Below are positions 37,060-45,711 of a stretch of DNA of 64,000 nucleotides, one piece after another. The notes under the pieces were generated by a model. The model worked only from the letters and a program-made list of their open reading frames with translations. It was not told the origin of the DNA and made no database searches. The stretch covers positions 62,001 through 126,000 of the forward strand of contig RDXX01000010.1 of assembly GCA_004292955.1 (NCBI GenBank). Reading direction: 5' to 3'. The position numbers were made by a program, and so were the translations under genes. The first letter of the stretch is position 1, and each line of letters begins with the position of its first letter. This DNA comes from Oscillatoriales cyanobacterium (GTDB lineage: Bacteria; Cyanobacteriota; Cyanobacteriia; Cyanobacteriales; Microcoleaceae).

Positions 37060-37683
37060 ATGGCCGATTTAACTCAAATTCCAGGAATTCAAAGCCTCTG
37101 GGAAAAAACGTCTGGTGATTCTCAAATTTGTGTAGCGGTACTTGACGGCTTAGTAGATCGGACTCATCCTTGTTTTGCCGGAGCTGACCTGAAACGGCTG
37201 CCGACATTAGTGCAGGAAGAAGTCTGCGTTACCGGTGCGATGTCTTTGCACGGTACTCACGTTGCCAGCATAATCTTCGGGCAGCACGGCTCGGAGATAC
37301 CGGGAATTGCTCCTAGGTGTCGGGGATTGATAGTTCCGATCTTTTCCGATAACCGCTCTCGGGTGTCTCAGCTAGACATGGCTCGCGCGATCGAAACTGC
37401 TGTGAATGCCGGCGCTCACATCATCAACATCAGCGGCGGTCAACTTACCGAAATAGGTGAAGCCGAAGGCTGGCTGGAGAGTGTTGTGGAACTGTGCAGC
37501 GACAACAACGTATTAATTGTGGCTGCTGCTGGGAACGACGGCTGCAATTGCTTGCACGTCCCCGCAGCCCTTCCGGCAGTCTTGGCAGTGGGAGCAATGG
37601 ACGATCTCGGTCGGCCTCTAAACTTCAGCAACTGGGGAGAAACCTACAGCAATCAGGGTATTCTCGCCCCAGGAGGAACTTAG
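37060..37683 (+). pseudogene. Truncated PatA-like subtilase (no catalytic Ser)
   Basis: 207 codons homologous to the first third of the intact patA at 38409. The catalytic Asp is in CVAVLDGLVDRTHP (D29) and His in MSLHGTHVASIIFG (H67). The oxyanion Asn region VAAAGNDGCNCLHVPAALPAVLAVGAMDD is also present. The reading frame ends with GILAPGGT and a stop at 37681-37683, just before the region that holds the catalytic Ser in the intact copy, where the bases diverge from those of the intact gene. Without the Ser and C-terminal domain it should be inactive. It has the family-like N-terminal extension (IPGIQSLWEKTSGD) that the intact copy lacks. It probably arose by duplication and decay at the edge of the cluster. 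Confidence 0.85.
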
Positions 37684-38408
37684 ATGTATTTTACGATCGC
37701 TCTCTAATTTTTGCGCTAAAAAAATTTATTTGACTATTAATAAAATTAATAGTTGATTTTTTCGCGAGCTATCTATACTATATATAAGTTAATATTTTCA
37801 TTCACACTTTTAGAATAGCTAAAATTCGATGATGAAACAGCCCCGCCCTCTGAAATATGATTTTTATAAATTTTACTTGACAGATTTCAAATGTTACTGT
37901 ACTGTTGTAAAGGTATAGAAATACCAGTCAAACGGTAAGGTACATCTCAAAAACTTGATAGTCAACTAGATGATCGGATCAAATAAACTTGTGACTAAGA
38001 TTCTAAGAGTCCGTATATTTGATCGTAAAATCAGTTGTACCGGGTACAAATAAATCTAAAATCCTTATCCTGCTTAGGCTTATCTATTTTAGACTTATCT
38101 GTTATTTAGGGAGATGTCTATTAAGTTTGACTCTTGGTAATCCTGAAATATCAGGGCTTTGATAACGATGGATTAACCGTTTTACTTCGTAATTATCCTT
38201 GCCATGCAGAACTACTTGATTCTTTTAAAACGATATTCCGGGCTATTTTTAGATAGCCAAATGGCTTATTTTTTATAACTTTGAGCCACTACGAATAATT
38301 AAATCAATTTAATTTTCGTCCCTGACTTGTATTTGATTCAAGAGTTTTATACTTCTAGCCTTGTAAAACTTGTATTATGGTTCCCCTAACTGTTCCGAGT
38401 CTTGTTAA
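37684..38408. other. AT-rich spacer between the truncated and intact patA genes
   Basis: About 725 bases, very AT-rich, with no gene. It must contain the promoter of the intact cyanobactin genes, but I see no defined element. Near 37735-37755 there is a short hairpin ATTAATAAAATTAAT. There is no strong similarity to the leader upstream of the truncated patA. Confidence 0.5.
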
Positions 38409-40397
38409 ATGTTAGATACATTAAGCACCATATCCCAGGGAAATAATAGTATTTGTATTGCCGTTTTGGATGGCCCTGTCGATCGGAATCATCCTTGTTT
38501 CCAAGGTGCAGATTTAACTTATTTGCCCACCTTAGTTAGAGGGGAAGCTCAAACTAATGGCAATATGTCCATTCACGGAACTCACGTTGCCAGCATTATT
38601 TTTGGGCAACCGGGTAGTTCGGTGCAGGGAATAGCTCCCCGATGTAAGGGAATAATAGTGCCGATCTTTGCCGACGATCGCCGCAAGACATCCCAGCTAG
38701 ATTTAGCTCGGGGAATCGAGCAAGCGGTCAATGCAGGAGCACACGTTATTAACCTCAGTGGGGGTCAACTGACCGACTTTGGCGAAGCTGATGGGTGGCT
38801 GGAAAATGCGGTTCGTCTGTGTCGAGAAAACAACGTCTTGCTCGTTGCAGCGGCTGGAAATAATGGTTGCGATTGCCTGCACGTACCCGCAGCGTTGCCC
38901 GCAGTGCTAGCAGTCGGGGCGATGGATGCAAATGGCAAACCCTTGGGATTTAGCAACTGGGGTGAAACCTATCAAAACCAAGGTATTCTTGCCCCCGGCG
39001 AGGATATTTTGGGGGCTAAACCCGGTGGTGGCACCGACCGTCTCAGCGGTACGAGCTTTGCCACTCCGATTGTCTCAGGTGTAGCAGCAGTGCTGCTGAG
39101 TCTTCAGCGGGAGCGGGGAGAAACCCCCGACCCCCAAAAAGTTCGTCAAATACTGTTGCAGAGTGCTTTACCCTGCGACCCTGACTTGCCAGAAGAAACC
39201 AGGCGGTGTCTGACAGGCAAACTGAACATCCCTGGAGCAATAACGTTACTAAAAGGAGGAAATATGGCAGAGAATTTCGCATCAGTGGGTGCATCAGAAG
39301 TAGAAGCTACAGGCTGTGGTTGTGATGGCAGCCTGAGCAATACGGGTGAAGCGATCGCCACCGCGCAAGGGCAATCGCCTCAAACCTCGGTTGCAACAGC
39401 AGCCACTGCGACTGCTGGGGCTGTCCCCAGCAACACCCCAAACTTGCAAGATTTGATTCAATCGTTTCCCACTGCTACAACCCAACAACCAATGATGCCA
39501 AATTTAACTGCTAATTCCGTCACCGCCAGCCAAGCCCCCAGCGAAATCGCTGACATGGGTCAGATTGTCTATGCCCTAGGAACCCTCGGTTACGACTTCG
39601 GAACCGAAGCTCGTCGGGACTCGTTCAAACAACTGATGCCCCCTTTTAACTTTGGGACAACGATGGTTCCGGCGAACCCCTACGATGCCCGTCAGATGGT
39701 GGACTACCTGGACGCCAATATTTCTGAGGCGCGATCGCTCATTTGGACGCTTAACATTGAACTGACTCCGGTCTATGCGATCGACCCCACTGGTCCCTTC
39801 GCAGCCGAATCCTACCGTGCTCTCCACGAACTCCTCGCGGGTCAAATTCAACCAGAAAACGATTCAGAATACGTCGAGCGCGTCAGCATACCAGGCATCT
39901 TGACCGGGCGCAAAGTCAAGCTATTTTCCGGTCAAGTTATTCCGGTAATTGAACCCCAAAGCACCCGTGGCATCTACGGCTGGAAAGTCAACAACTTGGT
40001 CACTGCCGCGATGGACGCGGTACAAGCTGAAGACGGCACTGCTGACGAAGACCGCATCCGCAAAACCTTAGATGGCTTCCTCAATCGCATCTACTACGAC
40101 CTCCGCAACTTAGGAACCACATCCCAAGACCGCGCCCTCAATTTCTCTGTCACTAACGCTTTCCAAGCGGCCCAAACCTTCAGCGAAGCGGTTGCTGTGG
40201 GCATGGAACTCGACAGCGTTACTGTTGAAAAAAGTCCCTTCTGTCGCATGGATAGCGACTGCTGGGATGTGAAATTGAAATTCTTCGACCCTGAAAACAG
40301 CCGTCGTGCCAAGAAGATTTTCCGCTTCACCATTGATGTGAGCGATCTGATTCCTGTTACTTTGGGCGAAGTTCGTTCTTGGTCTTCACCGTACTAA
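38409..40397 (+). CDS. patA: Cyanobactin N-terminal protease PatA, with PatA/PatG C-terminal domain
   Basis: A 662-residue subtilisin-like protease that releases the N-terminus of cyanobactin core peptides by cutting after the (G)xExS recognition sites of the precursor. The triad is D21 (AVLDGPVDRNHP), H59 (HGTH) and S216 (LSGTSFATPIVSG), all present. After a Ser/Thr/Ala-rich linker with a CGCDG stretch, a C-terminal domain (about 384-662) opens YALGTLGYDFGTEARRDSFKQLM. It is shared almost line for line with the C-terminus of PatG in this cluster. It leads the operon: patB follows by 96 bases, then patC and patD. The N-terminus starts only about 20 residues before the catalytic Asp; the truncated upstream copy carries a longer start, so the true start could be further upstream. 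Confidence 0.95.
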   Translation: MLDTLSTISQGNNSICIAVLDGPVDRNHPCFQGADLTYLPTLVRGEAQTNGNMSIHGTHVASIIFGQPGSSVQGIAPRCKGIIVPIFADDRRKTSQLDLARGIEQAVNAGAHVINLSGGQLTDFGEADGWLENAVRLCRENNVLLVAAAGNNGCDCLHVPAALPAVLAVGAMDANGKPLGFSNWGETYQNQGILAPGEDILGAKPGGGTDRLSGTSFATPIVSGVAAVLLSLQRERGETPDPQKVRQILLQSALPCDPDLPEETRRCLTGKLNIPGAITLLKGGNMAENFASVGASEVEATGCGCDGSLSNTGEAIATAQGQSPQTSVATAATATAGAVPSNTPNLQDLIQSFPTATTQQPMMPNLTANSVTASQAPSEIADMGQIVYALGTLGYDFGTEARRDSFKQLMPPFNFGTTMVPANPYDARQMVDYLDANISEARSLIWTLNIELTPVYAIDPTGPFAAESYRALHELLAGQIQPENDSEYVERVSIPGILTGRKVKLFSGQVIPVIEPQSTRGIYGWKVNNLVTAAMDAVQAEDGTADEDRIRKTLDGFLNRIYYDLRNLGTTSQDRALNFSVTNAFQAAQTFSEAVAVGMELDSVTVEKSPFCRMDSDCWDVKLKFFDPENSRRAKKIFRFTIDVSDLIPVTLGEVRSWSSPY

Positions 40398-40493
40398 AAG
40401 GCGACACAATTTGAGTGAGAGTGCAATCACAAAAAGCACTCTCGCCAAGAGAGCTAAATTTGTTCACCCTATCAATGCGGAGAATCCTCAATC

Positions 40494-40745
40494 ATGCGAC
40501 TTCCTCTATTGTCTCCCCCAGTCAAACGCCCCCATTTCATCCAGCCTGCGCTGTGCGTAGATGTGGAAAATGGTAATCCCGATGATTTGGTGCATATTCG
40601 GATGGATCTGCTTCATGGTGCTAACTATAACGATCCTTCAGCCTATGCCAACCGCAGTTTCAACCAAGTGATGCACTCTAGTGCCAGCCAAAGTGCAGCC
40701 AGCCAGGGCTGGGGTGGCTTTGGGGGCATGGGACGATTCTATTAA
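40494..40745 (+). CDS. patB: PatB-like small protein of cyanobactin clusters
   Basis: An 83-residue protein with no enzymatic motif: MRLPLLSPPVKRPHFIQPALCVDVENGNPDD and a C-terminal low-complexity part rich in Ser, Ala and Gly (SSASQSAASQGWGGFGGMG). This matches what I recall of PatB in the patellamide and related clusters, where its function is unknown and it is not required for heterologous production. Location between patA and the patC-like gene supports the name. The N-terminal third is the better conserved part. Confidence 0.85.
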   Translation: MRLPLLSPPVKRPHFIQPALCVDVENGNPDDLVHIRMDLLHGANYNDPSAYANRSFNQVMHSSASQSAASQGWGGFGGMGRFY

Positions 40746-40768
40746 CGAGCCACTAGCCACTAATCACC

Positions 40769-41530
40769 ATGCCTCAGCAAACTGAAATCCTATGGCAAAT
40801 TGGTCAACCTGGTAAAGGAAGTCAGGAGTTTTCGCAGGTAGGTGGGTGGCACGCTGAATTTACCTATGTTGTTGGGTCAGATAAAGACCCCATTAACCAG
40901 CCACAGATGCCATCGCTGCTAGTGGTTCCAGCTTGCAAAACCAAACCGCAGAGGAAGGGAAAGTACCTTTTTTCCACCGACAAACTGAATATCCAATTCA
41001 CCCTTGGCAAAAACTACAGCACAGGCGAACTTACACTCTTTTACAACTTTTTTGGTTCTCAAGTTGACACCCTTTTGGTTGATGGTGAGCCAGTGACCGA
41101 ACTCGTCGGGGTCGGGTCAGGCAAGCCAACCAAAACCCAGATTCCTTTGCCAGCCCTCAGCGCCGGGAAACATATCTTGACCCTGACCACCGCTGTTGGT
41201 TTGGGAGATGGGGCACACCGGATCGACTACCTCAAGCTAGAGGGGATTGTGGCTTCCCAGCCACCGCAAACCCTCCAAACACCTAAAGAAACTAAGGAAA
41301 CTAAGGAAACTAAGGAAACTATGGCTAATGAGAAAAAGGAAACGGGTAAGGAGAAAACAGAAGTAACACCCTCTGAGGTCTCCTCCACGCCAGAACAGAA
41401 AAAGTCTTACGTGCCGACTTCCCAGACAGGGCTGCAAGATTATTCCTTCTGGTGCGACTACGCCAAGAAGCAAGCCAAGAAGTCAGAAAAACACCCTAAA
41501 CCCTTCCGCCGGGGCCGCATCTGGGCCTAA
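40769..41530 (+). CDS. Long PatC-like protein with a KET repeat and C-terminal PatC-type segment
   Basis: A 253-residue protein, far longer than the roughly 64-residue PatC of the patellamide cluster. The first 160 residues form a beta-rich domain (EILWQIGQPGKGSQEFSQVGGWHAEFTYVVG and YFLSTDKLNIQFTLG-like strands ending THRIDYLKLEGI), reminiscent of carbohydrate-binding or jelly-roll folds. Residues 170-185 are a low-complexity KETKETKETKET repeat encoded by tandem 9-base ACTAAGGAA units. The C-terminus LQDYSFWCDYAKKQAKKSEKHPKPFRRGRIW is Lys/Arg-rich and resembles PatC-type proteins in composition. Position between patB and patD supports the assignment. Function unknown; possibly a fusion of a binding domain with the PatC-type tail. 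Confidence 0.65.
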   Translation: MPQQTEILWQIGQPGKGSQEFSQVGGWHAEFTYVVGSDKDPINQPQMPSLLVVPACKTKPQRKGKYLFSTDKLNIQFTLGKNYSTGELTLFYNFFGSQVDTLLVDGEPVTELVGVGSGKPTKTQIPLPALSAGKHILTLTTAVGLGDGAHRIDYLKLEGIVASQPPQTLQTPKETKETKETKETMANEKKETGKEKTEVTPSEVSSTPEQKKSYVPTSQTGLQDYSFWCDYAKKQAKKSEKHPKPFRRGRIWA

Positions 41531-41582
41531 TCCCTAGCCTGTCTTGTTATCATCGTCCACTTAATGACTGACTGTTCGCTCT

Positions 41583-43913
41583 ATGCAATCCACCACACTG
41601 CTCCAAATTAAGCCCCACTTTCATGTCGAGGCGATCGAGCCAAACCAAGTCTACCTCCTTGGCGAACAGAGCAACTACGCCCTCACCGGGCAACTCTACT
41701 GCCAAATCGTGCCTCTTTTGAATGGGCAACACACCCGGGAGCAGATTGTCGAAAAATTTGATGGGGCAGTCCCAGCGGAACACATTGACTATGTGCTCGA
41801 TCGGCTCGCAGAGAAAGGCTACCTCACCGAGGTAGCCCCGGAACTATCCTCGGAAGTGGCAGCATTTTGGAGCGAGTTAGGGATTGCACCCCCCGTAGCA
41901 GCCGAGGGGCTACAGCAGCCGGTGACGCTGACAACGGTGGGCGATAACATCAGTGAAGTCACGGTTGCTGCCCTGGCAACTGCCCTGCGGGACATGGGCA
42001 TTCCGGTGCAAAATTCCGCAGATGCAGATTCTTCAGTGGCGTTGAACATCGTCTTGACCGATGACTATTTGCAGCAGGAACTAGCCGCCATCAACAAGCA
42101 GGCTCTGGAGCGCCAGCAAACTTGGCTGCTCGTCAAGCCAGTAGGCAGTGTCCTGTGGTTGGGACCGGTGTTTGTTCCGGGAAAGACGGGGTGTTGGGGC
42201 TGTCTTGCCCATCGGCTGCGGGGCAACCGCGAAGTTGAGTCGTCGGTCTTGGTGCAAAAACAAGCCCAGCAGGAGCGCAATGGTCAGCATGGGTCTGTGG
42301 CGAGCTGCTTGCCTACGGCACGGGCGACGCTGCCTTCGACCTTGCAAACGGGGTTACAGTTCGCCGCCACCGAGATAGCCAAGTGGATTGTCAAGCAACA
42401 CGTCAATGCCACTGCGCCGGGAACGGCACGCTTCCCAACCCTCGACGGCAAGGTGATCACCTTCAACCAGACAATTCTGGACTTGAAAAGCCATATCTTG
42501 ATTAAGCGGCCGCAATGTCCGACCTGTGGTGACCCGGAAATTATGCAGCGACGAGCGTTTGAACCGCTGAAGCTAGAATCGCGCCGCAAGCAGTTCACCC
42601 ATGATGGTGGTTACCGTACCACCAGCCCAGAACAGACCTTGCAGAAATACGAGCACTTGATCAGCCCTGTTACGGGAGTGGTAACGGAACTGGTGCGGCT
42701 CTCTGACCCGACTAATCCCTTGGTACATACCTACCGGGCGGGGCATAGCTTCGGCAGTGCCACCACCCTACGGGGGCTGCGTAATACCCTAAAATACAAG
42801 AGTTCTGGCAAAGGTAAGACCGATAGCCAATCCCGAGCTAGTGGTTTGGGCGAGGCGGTGGAACGCTATTCGGGCATCTTTCAGGGAGACGAACCCCGCA
42901 AACAGGCAACCCTGGCGCAACTAGGGGACTTGGCAATTCATCCAGAGCAGTGTTTGTACTTTAGCGATGAGCAGTATGCCAATCGGGAGAGCTTGAACGC
43001 TGAGGGTTCAGCGGCAGCCTATCGCTGGATTCCCCATTGGTTTGACGCCAGTAAAGCGATCGACTGGACACCAGTGTGGTCGTTGACTGAGCAAAAGCAC
43101 AAATATGTACCTACTGGCTTTTGCTACTACAACTACCCCATGCCAGACGCTGAGCGCTTCTGTAAGGCGGATTCCAACGGTAATGCAGCAGGCAACACCC
43201 TGGAAGAAGCAATCTTGCAAGGGTTTATGGAACTGGTGGAGCGCGATTGTGTAGCTCTGTGGTGGTACAACCGCCTCAGCCGTCCGGGGGTGGACTTGAC
43301 GAGCTTTGACGAGCCATACTTTGTCCAGTTACAGCAGTTCTACCGGGAACAGAACCGGGAATTATGGGTGCTGGATTTGACTGCTGACTTGGGAATTCCA
43401 GCCTTTGCAGGTCTATCTAATCGCACGGTGGGTTCAGAGCGAATAGCTATTGGTTTTGGGGCACATCTCGACCCGAAGATTGCCATTGTTCGTGCCCTCA
43501 CTGAAGTGAGCCAAGTTGGGCTGGAGCTTGACAAAATTCCTGACGAGCGGATTAAGGGTGAGTCGAGAGACTGGTGGCTAGAAGTGACTCGAGCAAGTCA
43601 TCCTTGTTTAGTCCCAGATGCATCGCAGCCGCTTAAGACTGCCAATGATTACCCGAACTCTTGGAGTGATGACATCTACACAGATGTGATGAATTGTGTG
43701 GAGAGGGCCCAAGCAGTAGGGCTAGAAACACTGGTGTTAGACCAGACGCGACCGGACATTGGCTTGAGCGTGGTCAAAGTGATTGTACCGGGAATGCGAA
43801 CCTTTTGGTCGCGGTTGGGTCCAGGGCGGCTCTATGATGTGCCGGTGAAGTTGGGATGGCGAACCGTGCCCCTGCCTGAAGCAGAGATGAACCCTACAAA
43901 TATACCGTTTTAA
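41583..43913 (+). CDS. patD: YcaO cyclodehydratase PatD (heterocyclase)
   Basis: A 776-residue heterocyclase, the size of PatD/TruD. It uses ATP to convert Cys, and in PatD-type enzymes also Ser and Thr, in the precursor core to azolines. The N-terminal part (about 1-320) holds the peptide-clamp and docking region, including the zinc site with Cys204/Cys207 (CWGC) and Cys312/Cys315 (CPTC). The YcaO domain (about 340-776) contains SRASGLGEAVERYSG (Glu427 region) and LEEAILQGFMELVERDCVALWWYNR (Glu553 region), the nucleotide-binding segments. The C-terminus ends PLPEAEMNPTNIPF, a Pro-rich tail like the PxPxP found in active cyclodehydratases. The predicted cores need Thr/Ser cyclisation as well as Cys, so a PatD-like rather than TruD-like specificity is expected. 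Confidence 0.97.
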   Translation: MQSTTLLQIKPHFHVEAIEPNQVYLLGEQSNYALTGQLYCQIVPLLNGQHTREQIVEKFDGAVPAEHIDYVLDRLAEKGYLTEVAPELSSEVAAFWSELGIAPPVAAEGLQQPVTLTTVGDNISEVTVAALATALRDMGIPVQNSADADSSVALNIVLTDDYLQQELAAINKQALERQQTWLLVKPVGSVLWLGPVFVPGKTGCWGCLAHRLRGNREVESSVLVQKQAQQERNGQHGSVASCLPTARATLPSTLQTGLQFAATEIAKWIVKQHVNATAPGTARFPTLDGKVITFNQTILDLKSHILIKRPQCPTCGDPEIMQRRAFEPLKLESRRKQFTHDGGYRTTSPEQTLQKYEHLISPVTGVVTELVRLSDPTNPLVHTYRAGHSFGSATTLRGLRNTLKYKSSGKGKTDSQSRASGLGEAVERYSGIFQGDEPRKQATLAQLGDLAIHPEQCLYFSDEQYANRESLNAEGSAAAYRWIPHWFDASKAIDWTPVWSLTEQKHKYVPTGFCYYNYPMPDAERFCKADSNGNAAGNTLEEAILQGFMELVERDCVALWWYNRLSRPGVDLTSFDEPYFVQLQQFYREQNRELWVLDLTADLGIPAFAGLSNRTVGSERIAIGFGAHLDPKIAIVRALTEVSQVGLELDKIPDERIKGESRDWWLEVTRASHPCLVPDASQPLKTANDYPNSWSDDIYTDVMNCVERAQAVGLETLVLDQTRPDIGLSVVKVIVPGMRTFWSRLGPGRLYDVPVKLGWRTVPLPEAEMNPTNIPF

Positions 43914-44047
43914 GTCTTTTTAAAGTTTGCAGGCGACGGCTTCGCTACGTGCCAAATGTCGTCCTAATAGGCTTCTTTCCAAAGAAGAAGAGGATTGACC
44001 CACCTCAACGGGTCAACAAACCAAACAACAAAATGAGGAAATTACTC

Positions 44048-44335
44048 ATGGAAAAGAAGAACATTCTGCCCCAACAAGGCAAACCAGTGATGCGGAGCAC
44101 CACTGGTAAACTCCCCACCTACTTGGCTGAACTCTCTGAGGAATCTCTCGGTGATGCTGGTGTGGGAGCATCTGCCACTACTTGTATGACTGCCTTCGAT
44201 GGTGCGGAAGCATCTATCACTCATTGTATGACTGCCTTCGATGGTGCGGAAGCATCTATCACTCATTGTATGACTGCCTTCGATGGTGCGGAAGCGTCTG
44301 CCAGTACTTGTATTACTGCCTTCGATGGTGAGTAA
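44048..44335 (+). CDS. patE: Cyanobactin precursor peptide PatE with four core copies
   Basis: A 95-residue precursor starting at the ATG with a good AGGA site 8 bases before it. The leader has MEKKNILPQQGKPV and the heterocyclase recognition sequence LAELSEESLGDAG (26-38), closely matching PatE. Four cores follow: ATTCMT (43-48), ITHCMT (57-62), ITHCMT (71-76), ASTCIT (85-90). Each is preceded by a PatA-type site (GVGAS or GAEAS) and followed by AFDG, a variant of the AYDG signal read by PatG; the last ends AFDGE. Cores two and three are encoded by 42-base exact tandem repeats (44216-44299). In each core, positions 2, 4 and 6 are Thr/Ser, Cys and Thr, predicting three alternating rings and a macrocycle. 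Confidence 0.96.
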   Translation: MEKKNILPQQGKPVMRSTTGKLPTYLAELSEESLGDAGVGASATTCMTAFDGAEASITHCMTAFDGAEASITHCMTAFDGAEASASTCITAFDGE

Positions 44336-44561
44336 GGATATGTAGCCTAGCTTACTTCAGTGGCACTACAGTTAACCTCCAGTTGCCATAGAAGTGATTT
44401 ACTAGGCTGTGAGTTGTTGACGAGGTTAAAGATGTCGAGTTGCGAGCAAAACTTTACTTTATCCTGAGTTTTGTACACTTTCTTCATCTACCTCGTCTTC
44501 ATCTTACACCTCCCAAAAGACAGGCGCTACAACGCTTCGGCGTTTAGCGGTGTGAAAAATG

Positions 44562-44606
44562 GGAAATTAATCGCCATCAGGTCAATCTCAGTGGCGATTA
44601 ATTTCC
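44562..44606 (+). terminator. Hairpin after the precursor gene
   Basis: A 15-base-pair perfect stem (GGAAATTAATCGCCA with its complement, 44562-44576 and 44592-44606), a 15-base loop and then ATATTTTTT. It lies 226 bases after patE and before the patF genes, so it may attenuate transcription, leaving the precursor message more abundant than the downstream enzyme genes. This is inference from its structure and place. Confidence 0.7.
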
Positions 44607-44710
44607 ACTAAATATTTTTTGCTAAAAAAGCAATCCGTACTTTGTTGTTAAACTTAGGCAATCCATTAAAATTAGCAACAAAAATTACTAAGATGATTAC
44701 CCTAACTTCT

Positions 44711-45646
44711 ATGCTTCAAAATAATCGTCTCAAAGACCGCCGTATTCAGTTTATCCGAGCCCATCAAGAGGCTTTTGATGTTGAGCCAACCTTCCCTCTC
44801 CCTCTTTTTGAAGAGGTAATTCTTGAGATTGAAGGTTCTTGTTTTGTTGAATCCTCTTGCCAAATTGAAGGTGGCCGAGTGCTAGCAGGGCGTCATGAGG
44901 TTTGTAAATATCCTGGAAAGTCTTGGCCGGAATCGCTAACTCATGCGTTTAAGTTATTAGATAAAATTGAGAATCAGTTGGGTATACGCATTAATCGTAA
45001 CTCGTTTGAGCAGTTTGCAGCAGCACATATTGGCTCTCGTAAAATCACGAACAACAGTATTGGCATTCACTTGGGTTCAAAGCTGGAAGATTCCAGTGCA
45101 GTCTTCTATGTTTATATCGATGACGAGGAAGATCCTGAAGAATTAGCAAGGACAGCAATCGCTCTTGATGGCGGTCACTATTCAGATGAATTAACACAGG
45201 TTTTGATTAGAGATACTTGGGCAATTAGCTTTAAACTTTTCTTGGATGGTCGTAGTCGCGTCGAGCTATGTCCTTATGCTCCAGCACAGCCAGGATCATT
45301 AGGAATTAGAGGAAAGTATCTTACACCCTACATACAAAAACACTTTTCACCGAAGGTAAATTCTATTTTCAGGGGTTCTTATCTCCTTATGACACGCTTC
45401 TCTAAAGACTATGCAATGCCAGTCTTATGGTTTTACTTCACAAACATCAAAGACATACCAAAATATTTTCTATTTAATAGTTTAGGTGATAAGATATACG
45501 ATTATTGTCAAAGTCAAAGTTGCATCACGGGTACTGGTGTGGCTGTTGCAGAGCCAGAGTTAGAGAAGACTCGATTAGAAAATTTTTGCTTTTACTACGA
45601 TCAACGTGACGGATGTCAGCCACGTCCTGGTTTTGAATTTTCTTAA
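44711..45646 (+). CDS. patF: PatF-family prenyltransferase-like protein, copy 1
   Basis: From ATG 44711 (the frame opens earlier, at 44642, but this start aligns with copy 2) 311 residues. It belongs to the cyanobactin PatF/TruF/LynF family of ABBA-fold prenyltransferases, which put isoprenyl groups on Ser, Thr, Tyr or Trp of macrocycles; PatF itself appears inactive. Family landmarks are LKDRRIQFIRAHQEAFDVEPTFPLPLFEE at the start and FAAAHIGSRKITNNSIGIHLGSKLEDSSAVFYVYIDDEEDPEELARTAIALDGGHYSDE in the middle. It is the first of two tandem copies about 65 bases apart. Whether it is active cannot be told from the sequence alone; the C-terminal third diverges between the copies. Confidence 0.92.
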   Translation: MLQNNRLKDRRIQFIRAHQEAFDVEPTFPLPLFEEVILEIEGSCFVESSCQIEGGRVLAGRHEVCKYPGKSWPESLTHAFKLLDKIENQLGIRINRNSFEQFAAAHIGSRKITNNSIGIHLGSKLEDSSAVFYVYIDDEEDPEELARTAIALDGGHYSDELTQVLIRDTWAISFKLFLDGRSRVELCPYAPAQPGSLGIRGKYLTPYIQKHFSPKVNSIFRGSYLLMTRFSKDYAMPVLWFYFTNIKDIPKYFLFNSLGDKIYDYCQSQSCITGTGVAVAEPELEKTRLENFCFYYDQRDGCQPRPGFEFS

Positions 45647-45711
45647 AAATGACCTAATATTTCGCAATTTCCCTTTACTAACATCCTCCAATAATCCCGT
45701 TCTGAAACTCT

